Positions 36,030-44,635 are shown, counted from the first letter of the stretch. The stretch: 64,000 nt of DNA from Lysobacterales bacterium (GCA_002722315.1 PBLG01000026.1:1-64000); one strand, 5' to 3'. Notes: a model not told the origin generated them from the letters alone. Program-made: numbers and translations.

Positions 36030-37438
36030 TACCGGTGATCCTCTCCGGCGGCGCCGGGACGCGGCTCTGGCCGGTTTCGCGCAAGGCGCATCCCAAGCCC
36101 TTCATGCGGCTGGCCGACGGCCAGACGCTGGCCGGCGCCACGCTCAAGCGCGCGCTGGGGGTGGTCGATCATGACAATGTTCTGACCATCACCGCCCGCG
36201 ATTACTACTTTTTCACGCGTGACATCTACCGCGATGTGGCGCCGGATGCCCGGCACGCTTTCGTGCTGGAGCCGGAAGGGCGCAACACTGCTGCGGCGAT
36301 CGCCGCTGCCGCGCTGTGGGTTCGCGACGAGTTCGGCGCCGATGCGCGCCTGCTGGTGCTGCCGGCCGACCACCTGGTGCGAGATCGCGAAGCTTTCGGC
36401 GAGGCGGTTCGACGCGCCGATGCACTGGCCGCCGAGGGCTGGCTGGTCTGCCTCGGCGTGCAGCCGACCCACGCCGAGACCGGATTCGGATACATCCGCG
36501 CCGGTGAAGGCCTGGATCACGACGGCGCACGCATCGAGGCATTCGTCGAAAAGCCCGACGCCGAAACCGCGCAGCGTTATTTCGAGAGCCGCCAGTATCT
36601 CTGGAATGCCGGGATGTTCTGCTTTACCGCAGAAGCCATTCTCGAGGCGCTGGGCGAGCAGGCGCCGGACATCCTGGCCGGGGTCGAGGCGACCTGGAGC
36701 GAAACCGCCCGCCAGGAGGATCCGGTGGAACTGGATTCGGCGCGTTTTGCCACGGTACGCAGCGAATCCATCGATTTTGCGGTCATGGAACGTGCGCCGA
36801 GGCGGGCGGTGGTGCCGGTGGCCTGTGGCTGGAGCGATATCGGATCCTGGCAGGCCATCAGCGAACTGTATGAAACCGACGGCGCCGGCAACCAGGTGCA
36901 GGGCCATGCCGTGCTGGTCGATTCCAAGAACACCTTCGTCCAGGGCGACAAGCGCCTGGTGGCGGCCGTGGGCGTCGATGACCTGGTCATCGTCGACACC
37001 GGCGATGCGGTGCTGGTGGCGCGCCGGGGCAGGGCACAGGAGGTCAAGGCCGTGGTCGAGGAACTGACCCGTCGCGATCACGATTCGGCGGTGTTCCACC
37101 AGACCGTGCACCGCCCCTGGGGCAGCTATACGGTGCTCGAGGATGCCGACGACTGCAAGGTCAAGCGACTGGTCGTTCGCCCGGGTGGCGTGCTGTCGCT
37201 GCAGCGCCACGAGCACCGCAGCGAGCACTGGACCGTCGTTTCAGGCACTGCACGGGTGCGGGTGGGGGACGAGCAGTTCGACCTCGGCGCGAACCAGACC
37301 GTCGAGATACCGGCCGGTTCGCTGCATCGGCTGGAGAATCCTGGCGATGAGAACGTGCACATCATTGAAGTCCAGACCGGCAGCTACTTCGGGGAAGACG
37401 ACATCGAGCGACTGGAGGACGTCTATGGGCGCGTGTAG
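36023..37438 (+). CDS. manC: mannose-1-phosphate guanylyltransferase / mannose-6-phosphate isomerase
   Basis: This bifunctional enzyme (471 aa; AlgA/XanB/ManC type) makes GDP-mannose. The N-terminal nucleotidyltransferase has ILSGGAGTRLWPVSRKAHPK (residues 6-25) and EKPDAETAQRYF. The C-terminal cupin isomerase has HRPWGSYTVLEDA, GVLSLQRHEHRSEHW and the ENVHIIEVQTGSYFGEDDIERLED end. The ATG at 36023 is preceded by AAGGAA and overlaps the rfbD stop. Its presence with rfb genes suggests a glycan containing rhamnose and mannose-derived sugars, as in xanthomonads. Confidence 0.95.
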   Translation: MLIPVILSGGAGTRLWPVSRKAHPKPFMRLADGQTLAGATLKRALGVVDHDNVLTITARDYYFFTRDIYRDVAPDARHAFVLEPEGRNTAAAIAAAALWVRDEFGADARLLVLPADHLVRDREAFGEAVRRADALAAEGWLVCLGVQPTHAETGFGYIRAGEGLDHDGARIEAFVEKPDAETAQRYFESRQYLWNAGMFCFTAEAILEALGEQAPDILAGVEATWSETARQEDPVELDSARFATVRSESIDFAVMERAPRRAVVPVACGWSDIGSWQAISELYETDGAGNQVQGHAVLVDSKNTFVQGDKRLVAAVGVDDLVIVDTGDAVLVARRGRAQEVKAVVEELTRRDHDSAVFHQTVHRPWGSYTVLEDADDCKVKRLVVRPGGVLSLQRHEHRSEHWTVVSGTARVRVGDEQFDLGANQTVEIPAGSLHRLENPGDENVHIIEVQTGSYFGEDDIERLEDVYGRV

Positions 37439-38405
37439 CTTCTGGTCCAGGATATTGCTGCCGGCTGCGCTCGTGCTTGGCGGTTGCGAAAGACAGGAGG
37501 ACCTTTCCATGCTGCCTGGTAGCGAACTTTCGGCGGAGTCGTTCGAGCGCCTGAACATGGACTGGCGCGAGCGCCGCCTGGCGCGTCTGACCGAGCCTCA
37601 CGGATGGTTGAGCCTGGCCGGTCTGGTAACGCTCCGGCCCGGTAGCCTGACGACAGTCGGTAGCGATCCCGGCAACGATATGGTGGTGTCTGCGGGACCG
37701 GCGCGCTGGGGCAGTATCCGGGTTGATGACGACGGGCGCGTCCGGTTCGACGTCGCAGCCGCCGGCGAGGTCCGCATCGACGGCGAGGACGTGGCTTCGG
37801 CCGAGATGACGCTCGGCGGCGAAGGCGATCCCGTTCACGTCGAAGCCGACGGGATCCGGATTCACCTGGTTTCGCCCGGTGGCCAGCTGGCGCTGCGGGT
37901 TCGCGACCCGCGGGCGTCGACGCGAACCGAATTCGTCGGCCTCGAGTATTACCCGCTGGATCCTGACTGGCGGGTGGATGCCGAATTCATTCCGCACCCG
38001 GCAGGATCGACCATGCAGGTCGCCAACGTCATGGGCCAACTGATCGAGGAGCCCAATCCGGGGATCGCGCGGTTTGTCCATGAAGGCAAGACGCTCTCGC
38101 TGGAAGCCGTGCTCGAAGACGATAAGCTGTTCTTCATCTTCGCCGACCGAACGTCGGGGCGAGAGACCTATGGGCTCGGGCGCTTTCTGTATGCCGAGTT
38201 GCCGCGCGACGGCCGCGTGGTGCTGGATTTCAACCAGGCCTACAACCCGCCGTGCGCGTTCAATGCGTACACGACCTGCCCGTTGCCGCCCCAGTCAAAC
38301 CGCGTCGACGCCTGGATTCGCGCCGGTGAATTGCAGTATTCGGGCATGCCCGGGCTGGAGAAACCCAGGGCCCTGCCGGCCGACGCCGCCCTGTCAGGTT
38401 TCTGA
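37425..38405 (+). CDS. DUF1684 lipoprotein
   Basis: The product (326 aa) has a lipoprotein signal with lipobox LVLGGC (lipidated C21) and the DUF1684 pattern: MDWRERRLARLTEPHGWLSL near the start, then GLVTLRPGSL, an FHA-like beta-rich middle, and the diagnostic end AYNPPCAFNAYTTCPLPP. The function of the family is not established. The ATG follows GGAGG and overlaps manC by 14 bases, so it is co-translated with the sugar-nucleotide genes and could act in surface glycan handling; this is inference from location only. Confidence 0.8.
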   Translation: MGACSFWSRILLPAALVLGGCERQEDLSMLPGSELSAESFERLNMDWRERRLARLTEPHGWLSLAGLVTLRPGSLTTVGSDPGNDMVVSAGPARWGSIRVDDDGRVRFDVAAAGEVRIDGEDVASAEMTLGGEGDPVHVEADGIRIHLVSPGGQLALRVRDPRASTRTEFVGLEYYPLDPDWRVDAEFIPHPAGSTMQVANVMGQLIEEPNPGIARFVHEGKTLSLEAVLEDDKLFFIFADRTSGRETYGLGRFLYAELPRDGRVVLDFNQAYNPPCAFNAYTTCPLPPQSNRVDAWIRAGELQYSGMPGLEKPRALPADAALSGF

Positions 38406-38540
38406 CCGGATCAGCGGCGCGGGGCTGCAAGCTTTCCCCAACCGGCGCGTGGCGTCATTGTTTTCCTCGACAAGGGAGGTGAGCCCGGCTCTTCGATCAG
38501 CGATGCCGCTCCGGTGCCGCCTGATCCCGCGCAGGGATGA

Positions 38541-38557
38541 GGGGTTGTCAGAACCCC
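38541..38557. terminator. small hairpin downstream of echA and DUF1684 genes
   Basis: GGGGTT-GTCAG-AACCCC is a perfect six-base stem between two convergent genes. No T-run follows on either strand, so its role as a terminator is doubtful. Confidence 0.25.
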
Positions 38558-38558
38558 G

Positions 38559-39341
38559 CTACCTGCCCCTGAACTGCGGTTTTCTTTTCTCCAGGAACGC
38601 AGCCGTGCCTTCCCGCATGTCTTCGGTTGCGCAACACAGCGCGAATCGCGCGGTTTCGAAGGCCAGCCCCTGTTCCAGCGGCATATCCAGCCCCTTGTCG
38701 GTCGTTTCCAGGATGGCGCCGACCGCGTGTGGCGCCGCCGCAGCCAGGCGCCGGGCAACGCCCAGGGCATGCTCGGCAAGCTCGCCGGCATCGACCACGC
38801 CCTGGACGATGCCGTAACCCTCCGCGGTGTGCGCATCCACCGGTTCGCCGGTCAGGATCATTTCCAGTGCCCGGCCGCGCCCGATCAGTCTCGACAGGCG
38901 TTGAGTGCCGCCGAAGCCGGGCAGGATGCCAAGCTTGATCTCCGGAAGGCCGAGACGAGCATTTTCGGAGGCATAACGGACGTGGCATGCCAGCGCCAGC
39001 TCCAGGCCGCCGCCCAGGCAATAGCCGTTGATGGCGGCTATCACCGGCTTGGTCATGGTCTCGATTCGTCGCATCAGCTGTTGACCGCGCTCGGAAAAAC
39101 GGCGGGCGTCCAGCGGCGTCTGCTCGCGTATTTCGGCGATGTCGGCGCCGGCGACGAAAGCCTTTTCGCCCGCACCGGTCACGACGACGGCCCGGATCGA
39201 ATCATCGCCGGCGAATGCTTCGAATGCCCGGTGCAATTCGCCTATGGTCCGGTGGTCCAGCGCGTTGAGTTTTTCGGGTCGGGCGACGGTGAGCACGACA
39301 ACCTGGTCGTGCATCTCGATCTGGAGGGTCTCGTAGGTCAT
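38559..39341 (-). CDS. enoyl-CoA hydratase/isomerase family protein
   Basis: The product (260 aa) is a crotonase-fold enzyme, most like short-chain enoyl-CoA hydratase, which adds water to 2-enoyl-CoA in beta-oxidation. The oxyanion-hole segments are FVAGADIAEI and INGYCLGGGLELALAC. Both catalytic glutamates are present, in GLPEIKLGILPGFGGTQRL and in ALEMILTGEPV. The specific substrate cannot be told. It lies downstream of the psp operon on the same strand, 49 bp after the last psp ORF, so it may share read-through transcription. Confidence 0.9.
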   Translation of the reverse strand: MTYETLQIEMHDQVVVLTVARPEKLNALDHRTIGELHRAFEAFAGDDSIRAVVVTGAGEKAFVAGADIAEIREQTPLDARRFSERGQQLMRRIETMTKPVIAAINGYCLGGGLELALACHVRYASENARLGLPEIKLGILPGFGGTQRLSRLIGRGRALEMILTGEPVDAHTAEGYGIVQGVVDAGELAEHALGVARRLAAAAPHAVGAILETTDKGLDMPLEQGLAFETARFALCCATEDMREGTAAFLEKRKPQFRGR

Positions 39342-39390
39342 GAGCGGGTCGACGGCGTTGGGGAAGCCGAAAGTCTACCGCAGGACCGGA

Positions 39391-39573
39391 CTAGCGTCTC
39401 TTCATGATTCGGGCCAGCGCCATGAACCTGTCCAGCAGCCATGCGCCCAGCGTCGCGACAACTTCGTCGAATCCCATCGTCTGCCGTTCGCCTCCCGGGA
39501 CGAGAAGCTCCAGCGCACCGCCGCAAAGGGCGGCCCCGACAACCACAATGGCGACTGCCGGGGCGGCTCTCAT
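39391..39573 (-). CDS. small membrane protein at the end of the psp operon (PspD position)
   Basis: This 60-aa protein starts by an ATGA overlap with the pspC stop. It has one hydrophobic helix (residues 5-25, AVAIVVVGAALCGG), an amphipathic second helix and a basic end (MKRR). It occupies the place of pspD in E. coli, but sequence similarity to PspD is not obvious. The coupled start and membrane character support a real gene. Confidence 0.6.
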   Translation of the reverse strand: MRAAPAVAIVVVGAALCGGALELLVPGGERQTMGFDEVVATLGAWLLDRFMALARIMKRR

Positions 39574-39962
39574 GACTTGTCGATCTCCTGGCGGATGCGG
39601 TACTCGCGAGACGTCAACCAGGCCTCCATGCGCTGAAGCCGCTGGTCGAGCGCCCGATACCGGGTGTTCAGGGTCGAGACGCCTTCAACGGGTGAACGCC
39701 GCGTCTCGCGCCAGAACCTCTCGTCGGCCTCGTCGGCGTACAGGTCGGCCGGCGCGACCGGCAGCAGCAGCGCCAGGACCAGGTAACCGATGATGATCAC
39801 CGCGGTGAACGGAATGGCCAGCAGCACCACGCCGACCCGAAGCGCCGTGAGGTTGAATCCGCTCCAGTCCGAGATGCCGGCGCACACGCCGGCCAGCAGG
39901 CCGCGCTTGCGGTTGCGGTACAGGCGGTTGCGGTTGTAGGTTTCGTAGTGGTCGCGGGTCAT
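39570..39962 (-). CDS. pspC: phage shock protein C
   Basis: PspC (130 aa) is the inner-membrane sensor of envelope stress that works with PspB to release PspF from PspA. The PspC domain starts YRNRKRGLLAGVCAGISDW (about residues 15-33) and is followed by a long membrane segment (AVIIIGYLVLALLLPV). The C-terminus is a soluble helix (TRYRALDQRLQRMEAWLTSREY). A GGAGGAG ribosome site precedes the chosen ATG, which overlaps the pspB stop as ATGA. Confidence 0.93.
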   Translation of the reverse strand: MTRDHYETYNRNRLYRNRKRGLLAGVCAGISDWSGFNLTALRVGVVLLAIPFTAVIIIGYLVLALLLPVAPADLYADEADERFWRETRRSPVEGVSTLNTRYRALDQRLQRMEAWLTSREYRIRQEIDKS

Positions 39963-40186
39963 GACTTGCTCCTCCATTCGGGCGCGTCGGCGTCGAGAAT
40001 CCGTTCCAGGTTATGGATGCGCTCTTCCATGCGCCTGGCGTTTTCGTGCAGGTCCTCGATCAGGGACTCGTCCTTGCTGGTCAGGCGCTTGCTTGCCGAA
40101 TTGCGCGTGGCGTAGTGCAGGATCAGCCAGATCGGCGCAACTATGACCAGAAACAGGACGACCGGAACGAACATCAGTTCGGACAT
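39959..40186 (-). CDS. pspB: phage shock protein B
   Basis: PspB (75 aa) is a small inner-membrane protein with one N-terminal helix (VPVVLFLVIVAPIWLILHYAT) and a cytoplasmic leucine-rich coiled coil (LIEDLHENARRMEERIHNLERIL). It works with PspC to signal membrane stress. Length and architecture equal E. coli PspB. It is 12 bp after pspA. Confidence 0.93.
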   Translation of the reverse strand: MSELMFVPVVLFLVIVAPIWLILHYATRNSASKRLTSKDESLIEDLHENARRMEERIHNLERILDADAPEWRSKS

Positions 40187-40198
40187 GATGGTGGTCTC

Positions 40199-40867
40199 CT
40201 ATTCCTTTTCTTTTCGGCTGCTTTTCAGCGCGTCCAGTTCGGCCTCGACGCGCTCGTCGCGCTGCAGCTGGTCGATTTCCTCGTCCAGCGTCTTCGCCTT
40301 GCGGCCCATGTCCAGCGCTTCGGCCTCCGACTCGATGTGGTCGATCCTGCGCTCGGCCGAGTCGAAGCGGTTGAGCATTTCGTCGATCTTGCCGTTATGG
40401 ATCTGCTTGCGGCTCTTGAGCTGGTGCTGCGCAGAGCGATGACGCATGACGATTGCCCGCTGCCGGCCCCGCGCATCGTTGAGCTTGGCCTGCAGTCTTG
40501 CGATATCGTCGTCGTACTTGGTCAGCTGTTCGTCGTACATGGACAGCTCTTCGCTCAGGTGCTGGATCCGGTCGCCCAGCGCCGTCTTTTCGGCCAGCGC
40601 GGCGCGCGCGAGATCTTCCCGGCCCTTGTCGAGGGCGAGGCCGGCCTTGTGTTCCCAGTCCAGCTTCTGCTGCTCGAGGCGCTTGAGCAGGCGGGTGCGC
40701 TCTTTCTTCTCTGCCAGGCACTTGGCCGTGGCCGAGCGAATCTCGACCAGCGTGTCCTCCATTTCCTGAATCATCAGCCGAATCATCTTCTCCGGATCCT
40801 CGGCTTTCTCCAGCGCCGCGTTCAGGTTGGCGTTGATGATGTCTCCTAACCGCGAAAATACGCCCAT
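40199..40867 (-). CDS. pspA: phage shock protein A
   Basis: PspA (222 aa) is an ESCRT-III-like coiled-coil protein that inhibits PspF in the resting cell and binds and stabilises stressed inner membrane. The amphipathic N-terminus MGVFSRLGDIINANLNAALE is the family signature, followed by DPEKMIRLMIQEMEDTL and long heptad-rich helices. An in-frame ATG 42 bp upstream is ignored because AAGGAG lies just before the chosen ATG. A strong sigma-54 promoter lies 44 bp upstream. The activator gene pspF, usually divergent from pspA, is not here; an FKBP gene takes that place. Confidence 0.95.
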   Translation of the reverse strand: MGVFSRLGDIINANLNAALEKAEDPEKMIRLMIQEMEDTLVEIRSATAKCLAEKKERTRLLKRLEQQKLDWEHKAGLALDKGREDLARAALAEKTALGDRIQHLSEELSMYDEQLTKYDDDIARLQAKLNDARGRQRAIVMRHRSAQHQLKSRKQIHNGKIDEMLNRFDSAERRIDHIESEAEALDMGRKAKTLDEEIDQLQRDERVEAELDALKSSRKEKE

Positions 40868-40910
40868 GGGTTTCTCCTTGTGTTTCGAACAGGTTGGTTT
40901 GCCTGTCAAT

Positions 40911-40927
40911 TACAATTTCCATGCCAA
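40911..40927 (-). promoter_or_regulatory. sigma-54 (-24/-12) promoter of the psp operon
   Basis: On the minus strand TTGGCATGGAAATTGTA matches the sigma-54 pattern TTGGCAC-N5-TTGCA, and, from memory, closely resembles the E. coli pspA promoter. GG and GT are separated by ten bases, so the -12 dinucleotide is GT rather than GC. The AT-rich upstream region and an inverted repeat (CATGGC at 40970-40975 with GCCATG at 40991-40996) may hold activator sites. Confidence 0.8.
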
Positions 40928-41109
40928 CATTAAAAATATATATCGAACAATGAGTTGCGTAATTTCCGCCATGGCCACATGGTTAATAAAGCCATGTCTT
41001 AGGTAAATTAAACCACTCCGAGCCGATCTTGTGGTCGACTCCGGATTGAACCCGGAAGACGTCGATGAGTCCAACGCCAGCACCCAAGGCGTTTTTCGGC
41101 GCGGTCGGG

Positions 41110-41115
41110 TACAAT
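41110..41115 (+). promoter_or_regulatory. possible -10 for the FKBP gene
   Basis: TACAAT stands 44 bp before the ATG. No good -35 is visible. Confidence 0.3.
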
Positions 41116-41158
41116 AAGCGGTTTACGACGAAGCATCATTTTTTCAACCGGAGGTTTT

Positions 41159-41866
41159 ATGCTCAAGTTGTTTTTCAACGCGCTGGTTCTGACGGCAGTC
41201 GCACTGCCGGTGGCCGCGCAGGATCTGGAGTCCGACCAGGGCAAGCTGGGTTACGCCATTGGATATGAATTCGGGTCCGAGACCAGCCAGTGGGATGTCG
41301 ATATCGAGGCGGTCGTCACGGCCATCCGCGACGCCGACGCCGGGCGTGAGCCGCAAGTCCCGGCTGAGGAAATGCAGCAGGTCCTCAACGCCTTCAACGA
41401 GCGGGTTCGGGAGCAGCGCATGGAGCAGTTCCAGCGTCTCGCCGAAGAAAACAAGGCGCGTGCCGACGAGTTCCTGGCCGAGAACAAGTCCAAGAACGGC
41501 ATCGTCACGCTACCCAGCGGTGTCCAGTACCGGGTCATCGAGGAAGGCGAGGGCAGCCGTCCGAGCCTCAGCGATACCGTAACTGTTCACTATCGCGGAT
41601 CGAAGGTCGACGGGCGTGAATTCGACAGCTCGTTCGCGCGCGGCGTCCCCGCCGTCTTCCAGGTCGACAGCGTGCTCGAGGGCTGGCAGGAAATCCTGCC
41701 GCTGATGCGAGAAGGCGCCTATTGGCAGGTGTTCCTGCCGCCGGAACTCGCTTTCGGCATGCGCGGTGATCCGCCGCTGATCGGCCCGAACGAGGCGCTC
41801 AAGTTCGATATCGAACTGGTCCAGATCGGTGCGCCGGAAGAAGCCCAGCAGCAGGGCGGTCAATAG
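41159..41866 (+). CDS. secreted FKBP-type peptidyl-prolyl isomerase (Mip/FkpA-like)
   Basis: The product (235 aa) has a signal peptide (residues 1-20, ending VAAQ) and the FkpA-like two-part layout. A helical dimerisation region (about 25-110, rich in Glu and Arg) contains the expected LGYAIGYEFG. An FKBP domain (about 120-225) contains VTVHYRGSKVDGREFDSS, GWQEILPLMREGAYWQVFLPPELAFG and ALKFDIELV. It folds periplasmic proteins and catalyses proline isomerisation. The strong ribosome site GGAGG supports this start. It is divergent from pspA. Confidence 0.92.
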   Translation: MLKLFFNALVLTAVALPVAAQDLESDQGKLGYAIGYEFGSETSQWDVDIEAVVTAIRDADAGREPQVPAEEMQQVLNAFNERVREQRMEQFQRLAEENKARADEFLAENKSKNGIVTLPSGVQYRVIEEGEGSRPSLSDTVTVHYRGSKVDGREFDSSFARGVPAVFQVDSVLEGWQEILPLMREGAYWQVFLPPELAFGMRGDPPLIGPNEALKFDIELVQIGAPEEAQQQGGQ

Positions 41867-41881
41867 CGCCGGATTTCTCGG

Positions 41882-42076
41882 ATGACCGAACTTGCCGCGA
41901 ATCTGCAACCGATCGAGTCGCCGTGCGTGAGTATCTGCCGCCTCGACGAGAATGAAGTCTGTGTCGGCTGCTTCCGCACCGCACGCGAGATCGGCGAGTG
42001 GCTATCGTATTCGGACGAGAAACGCAGCGAGATCATGGAACGGCTTCCGGCACGCGCCGGAAGCCGTTTCGATTAG
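41882..42076 (+). CDS. DUF1289 family protein
   Basis: This 64-aa protein has the DUF1289 cysteine pattern ESPCVSICRLDENEVCVGCFRT, followed by IGEWLSYSDEKRSEIMERL. Four conserved cysteines suggest a metal site, probably iron-sulfur or zinc. The function is not known. It follows the FKBP gene by 15 bases, and the NUDIX gene start lies just after it. Confidence 0.9.
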   Translation: MTELAANLQPIESPCVSICRLDENEVCVGCFRTAREIGEWLSYSDEKRSEIMERLPARAGSRFD

Positions 42077-42086
42077 CGCGCCTGTC

Positions 42087-42725
42087 GTGCAGTCTGCCCA
42101 CCAGCCCGGCGTGGCGCAGCATTCCCGAGAAGCGCTGGAGGCACTGCTTTCAGCGGGTCTGTATTCCCTCGATACACCGCTTTCCGATCTGCCCGTCGGC
42201 GGCTATCGTCCGGACTCGGAAGCCCGGCCGCGCGCCGCTGCGGTGCTCGTCGGGGTGACCTCCGACGCCGAGCCCGCCGTTGTTCTGACGCTGCGCTCCG
42301 GCCAGATGGAGCATCACGCCGGTCAGGTCTCTTTTCCCGGCGGCGGGCGCGACGAACCGGGTGAATCGGTAGTCGAAACCGCGCTGCGAGAGGCGCGTGA
42401 AGAGGCCGGCATCCCGGAGCGCAGCGTCCGCCCCCTGGGATACCTGGGCAGATACGACACGATCACCGGTTACCGCATGACGGCGGTGGTCGCGAGCCTG
42501 GACTCGAACACCGTCTTCCATCCCGATCACAACGAAGTCGAGAGCGTCTTCACGGTGCCGCTGGCTCACGTTGCCGACCCGGCACGCTTCCGCCGCGACA
42601 ACGTACGCTACGCCGGTCGGCGCTTCGAGATCGTTACCTTCGAACACGCCTCGCACCACATCTGGGGCGCGACCGCGGCTCTGCTCGAGGATTTTGGCGC
42701 GAGGGTGCGATCCGCCGGCGCCTGA
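42087..42725 (+). CDS. NUDIX hydrolase (NudL/CoA pyrophosphatase-like)
   Basis: The product (about 212 aa) carries the NUDIX box GGGRDEPGESVVETALREAREEAG (about residues 85-108), and the preceding MEHHAGQVSFPGG and later YDTITGYRMTAVVA segments are typical of NudL/YeaB CoA pyrophosphatases. The exact start is uncertain: the GTG at 42087 gives a sensible N-terminus but lacks a clear ribosome site, and the open frame continues upstream over the DUF1289 gene. The C-terminus is intact. Confidence 0.83.
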   Translation: MQSAHQPGVAQHSREALEALLSAGLYSLDTPLSDLPVGGYRPDSEARPRAAAVLVGVTSDAEPAVVLTLRSGQMEHHAGQVSFPGGGRDEPGESVVETALREAREEAGIPERSVRPLGYLGRYDTITGYRMTAVVASLDSNTVFHPDHNEVESVFTVPLAHVADPARFRRDNVRYAGRRFEIVTFEHASHHIWGATAALLEDFGARVRSAGA

Positions 42726-42765
42726 AAGAACGCTCCGAGCGCGTCGTTACCTGGCTCCGCGCGGG

Positions 42766-43539
42766 TCAGCGATTCCGCAACCGGACCAGCGGATCCTGCC
42801 CGTACAACGCGGCCAGAAGCCGATATACGCCGGGCTCGACTTCGGAGAGTCTCTCCGGCCAGTCGAAGAAGTACTCCGAGGCCACGGCGAAGAATTCGCC
42901 GGGACTTTCGGCGGCGTAGGGATCGATGGCCGGCTCCTCGTCGCGGTCCATCTCCCGAATCAACCGTCGGTAAGCGGCGCTGAAGGTATCGACCCAGTCG
43001 CGGTGAGCGATTTGTCGGGGCAGGGGTGGATACCCGTCGGCATCGCCGTTGAGATGGTCGAGCTGATGGGCCAGCTCGTGCACCACGACGTGATACCCGT
43101 CGCCGTGTCCCGACTGATGGACGTCGGCCAGCGAAAGCACCACCGGGCCGCGATGCCAGGCCTCCCCGGCACGAAGGTCGCGCCCGCGATGAACCACGCC
43201 GGCGTCGTCGATTTCTTCGAAATCCGACTCGAACTCGTCCTCGTAGAGGATGAACGTGTGGAACTGGCTGTAGGCCTCGAGGCCGATTTCGAGCGCCGGC
43301 AGGGCGGCATGGGCGGCAACCGGCAGGCAATGCTCCCAGCCCGGCTGAAATCCCCCGGCGCCGTGGAATTGCTTCCCGGCGAGAATCATGGCCGCCAGCC
43401 GTCGCAGTCGCCGACGTTCTTCCCGGTCGAGCAGGGCGAGACAGCGACTGGCGCCGCAGACAGCGTCGAACTCCGCGGCGTCCGGCATCATTTCGTCGGC
43501 CTTGCGCGACAGCAGCTGCCTTCGGAACCAGCCGATCAT
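42766..43539 (-). CDS. mtfA: MtfA-like zinc peptidase (M90)
   Basis: The product (257 aa) resembles MtfA, the cytosolic M90 zinc aminopeptidase that in E. coli binds Mlc and affects glucose PTS expression. The zinc motif is VVHELAHQLDHL, with the distal SPGEFFAVASEYFFDWPE region that supplies the third ligand. The longer open frame upstream gives a basic, unconvincing N-terminus, so the ATG at 43539 is used. It lies 52 bp after the ferredoxin reductase gene on the same strand. Confidence 0.88.
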   Translation of the reverse strand: MIGWFRRQLLSRKADEMMPDAAEFDAVCGASRCLALLDREERRRLRRLAAMILAGKQFHGAGGFQPGWEHCLPVAAHAALPALEIGLEAYSQFHTFILYEDEFESDFEEIDDAGVVHRGRDLRAGEAWHRGPVVLSLADVHQSGHGDGYHVVVHELAHQLDHLNGDADGYPPLPRQIAHRDWVDTFSAAYRRLIREMDRDEEPAIDPYAAESPGEFFAVASEYFFDWPERLSEVEPGVYRLLAALYGQDPLVRLRNR

Positions 43540-43591
43540 TTCAGCTTGGACCGTGCGGGAAGGATGCTTTTTCCGGCATGCGCCCGGCGCC

Positions 43592-44635
43592 TCAGTCGGT
43601 CTTTTCCTTTTCTTTTTCCACGCCCAGTCGCTTGTGCATGATGGGGCTGGTCGTCGTGTATTGCAGGAACTGGCGTGCATCGGGGTCGAGGTGTTTCTGG
43701 ACGCCGAACGCCGCCAGCGCCGCTTCGTGGAATCCGGACAGGATCAGTTTCTTCTTGCCTGGATAGGTGTTGATGTCGCCGACCGCGAACACGCCGGGAA
43801 TGGAAGTCTGGAATTTTTCGGTATCCACCGGAATCTGCTTCTTCTCGATCTCCAGCGACCAGTCAGCGATGGGTCCGAGATCGGGCGCGAGGCCCCAGAA
43901 AACCAGGATCTCGTCGCCTTCGACCCGAATCTTCTCGCGCTCCAGGGTATTCAATTCCAGGGCGTCGATGCGCCCGGGCACGCCCAGCGCTTCGCCAACC
44001 GTCCCCTGTTGCTCGGAGACCTTGCCCTGTTCGACCAGTTCCTTCATCTTCGCCACCGACGCCGGCTGGGCGCGGTACTCCTTGCGCCTGTGGGCCAGCG
44101 TGATGTGCTCGGCGATGTCGGCAAGATCCAGCGTCCAGTCCAGCGCCGAGTCGCCCCCGCCGAGGATGATCAGCCGCTTGCCGGCGAACTGCTGCCGGTC
44201 GGTGACCCTGTAGTGCACATTCGTGGCCTTCAGGTCTTCCAGCCCTTTGGCGCGCAACCGGCGCGGCTGAAATGCGCCCAGGCCGGCGGCGATGATGACG
44301 CTGCCGGCGTCGAACTCCGTGCCCTTCGACGTCACGACGCGAAAGCGGCCGTTGTCCAGGGCCTCGAACTCGGTGACCTCCTGGCCCAGGTGAACCCCCG
44401 GTTCGAACGGCCGGATCTGCTCGACCAGCTTGTCGACCAGTTCCTGTGCCCCGATCGTGGGCCACGCAGGAATGTCGTAGATCGGCTTTTCCGGATACAG
44501 CTCGCTGCACTGACCTCCAACCTGGGCCAGAGAATCGACCAGGTCGGCCTTGAGTCCCAGCAGGCCGAGTTCGAATACCTGAAACAGCCCGACGGGGCCG
44601 GCGCCGACGATAACGGCATCGGTTTTAATGGTCAT
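43592..44635 (-). CDS. ferredoxin--NADP+ reductase (TrxR-like type 2)
   Basis: The product (347 aa) is a flavoprotein of the thioredoxin-reductase fold that lacks a CxxC redox motif, as typical for type 2 FNRs. FAD binding is by VIVGAGPVGLF at the N-terminus and GVFAVGDINTYPGKKKLI near the C-terminus; NADPH binding is by LIILGGGDSALDW. The VGGQCSELYPEKPIYDIP segment is characteristic of the family. A longer frame upstream to 44833 is not used because the ATG at 44635 has a ribosome site (CGGGAA) and gives MTIKTDAVIVGAGP. Confidence 0.9.
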   Translation of the reverse strand: MTIKTDAVIVGAGPVGLFQVFELGLLGLKADLVDSLAQVGGQCSELYPEKPIYDIPAWPTIGAQELVDKLVEQIRPFEPGVHLGQEVTEFEALDNGRFRVVTSKGTEFDAGSVIIAAGLGAFQPRRLRAKGLEDLKATNVHYRVTDRQQFAGKRLIILGGGDSALDWTLDLADIAEHITLAHRRKEYRAQPASVAKMKELVEQGKVSEQQGTVGEALGVPGRIDALELNTLEREKIRVEGDEILVFWGLAPDLGPIADWSLEIEKKQIPVDTEKFQTSIPGVFAVGDINTYPGKKKLILSGFHEAALAAFGVQKHLDPDARQFLQYTTTSPIMHKRLGVEKEKEKTD

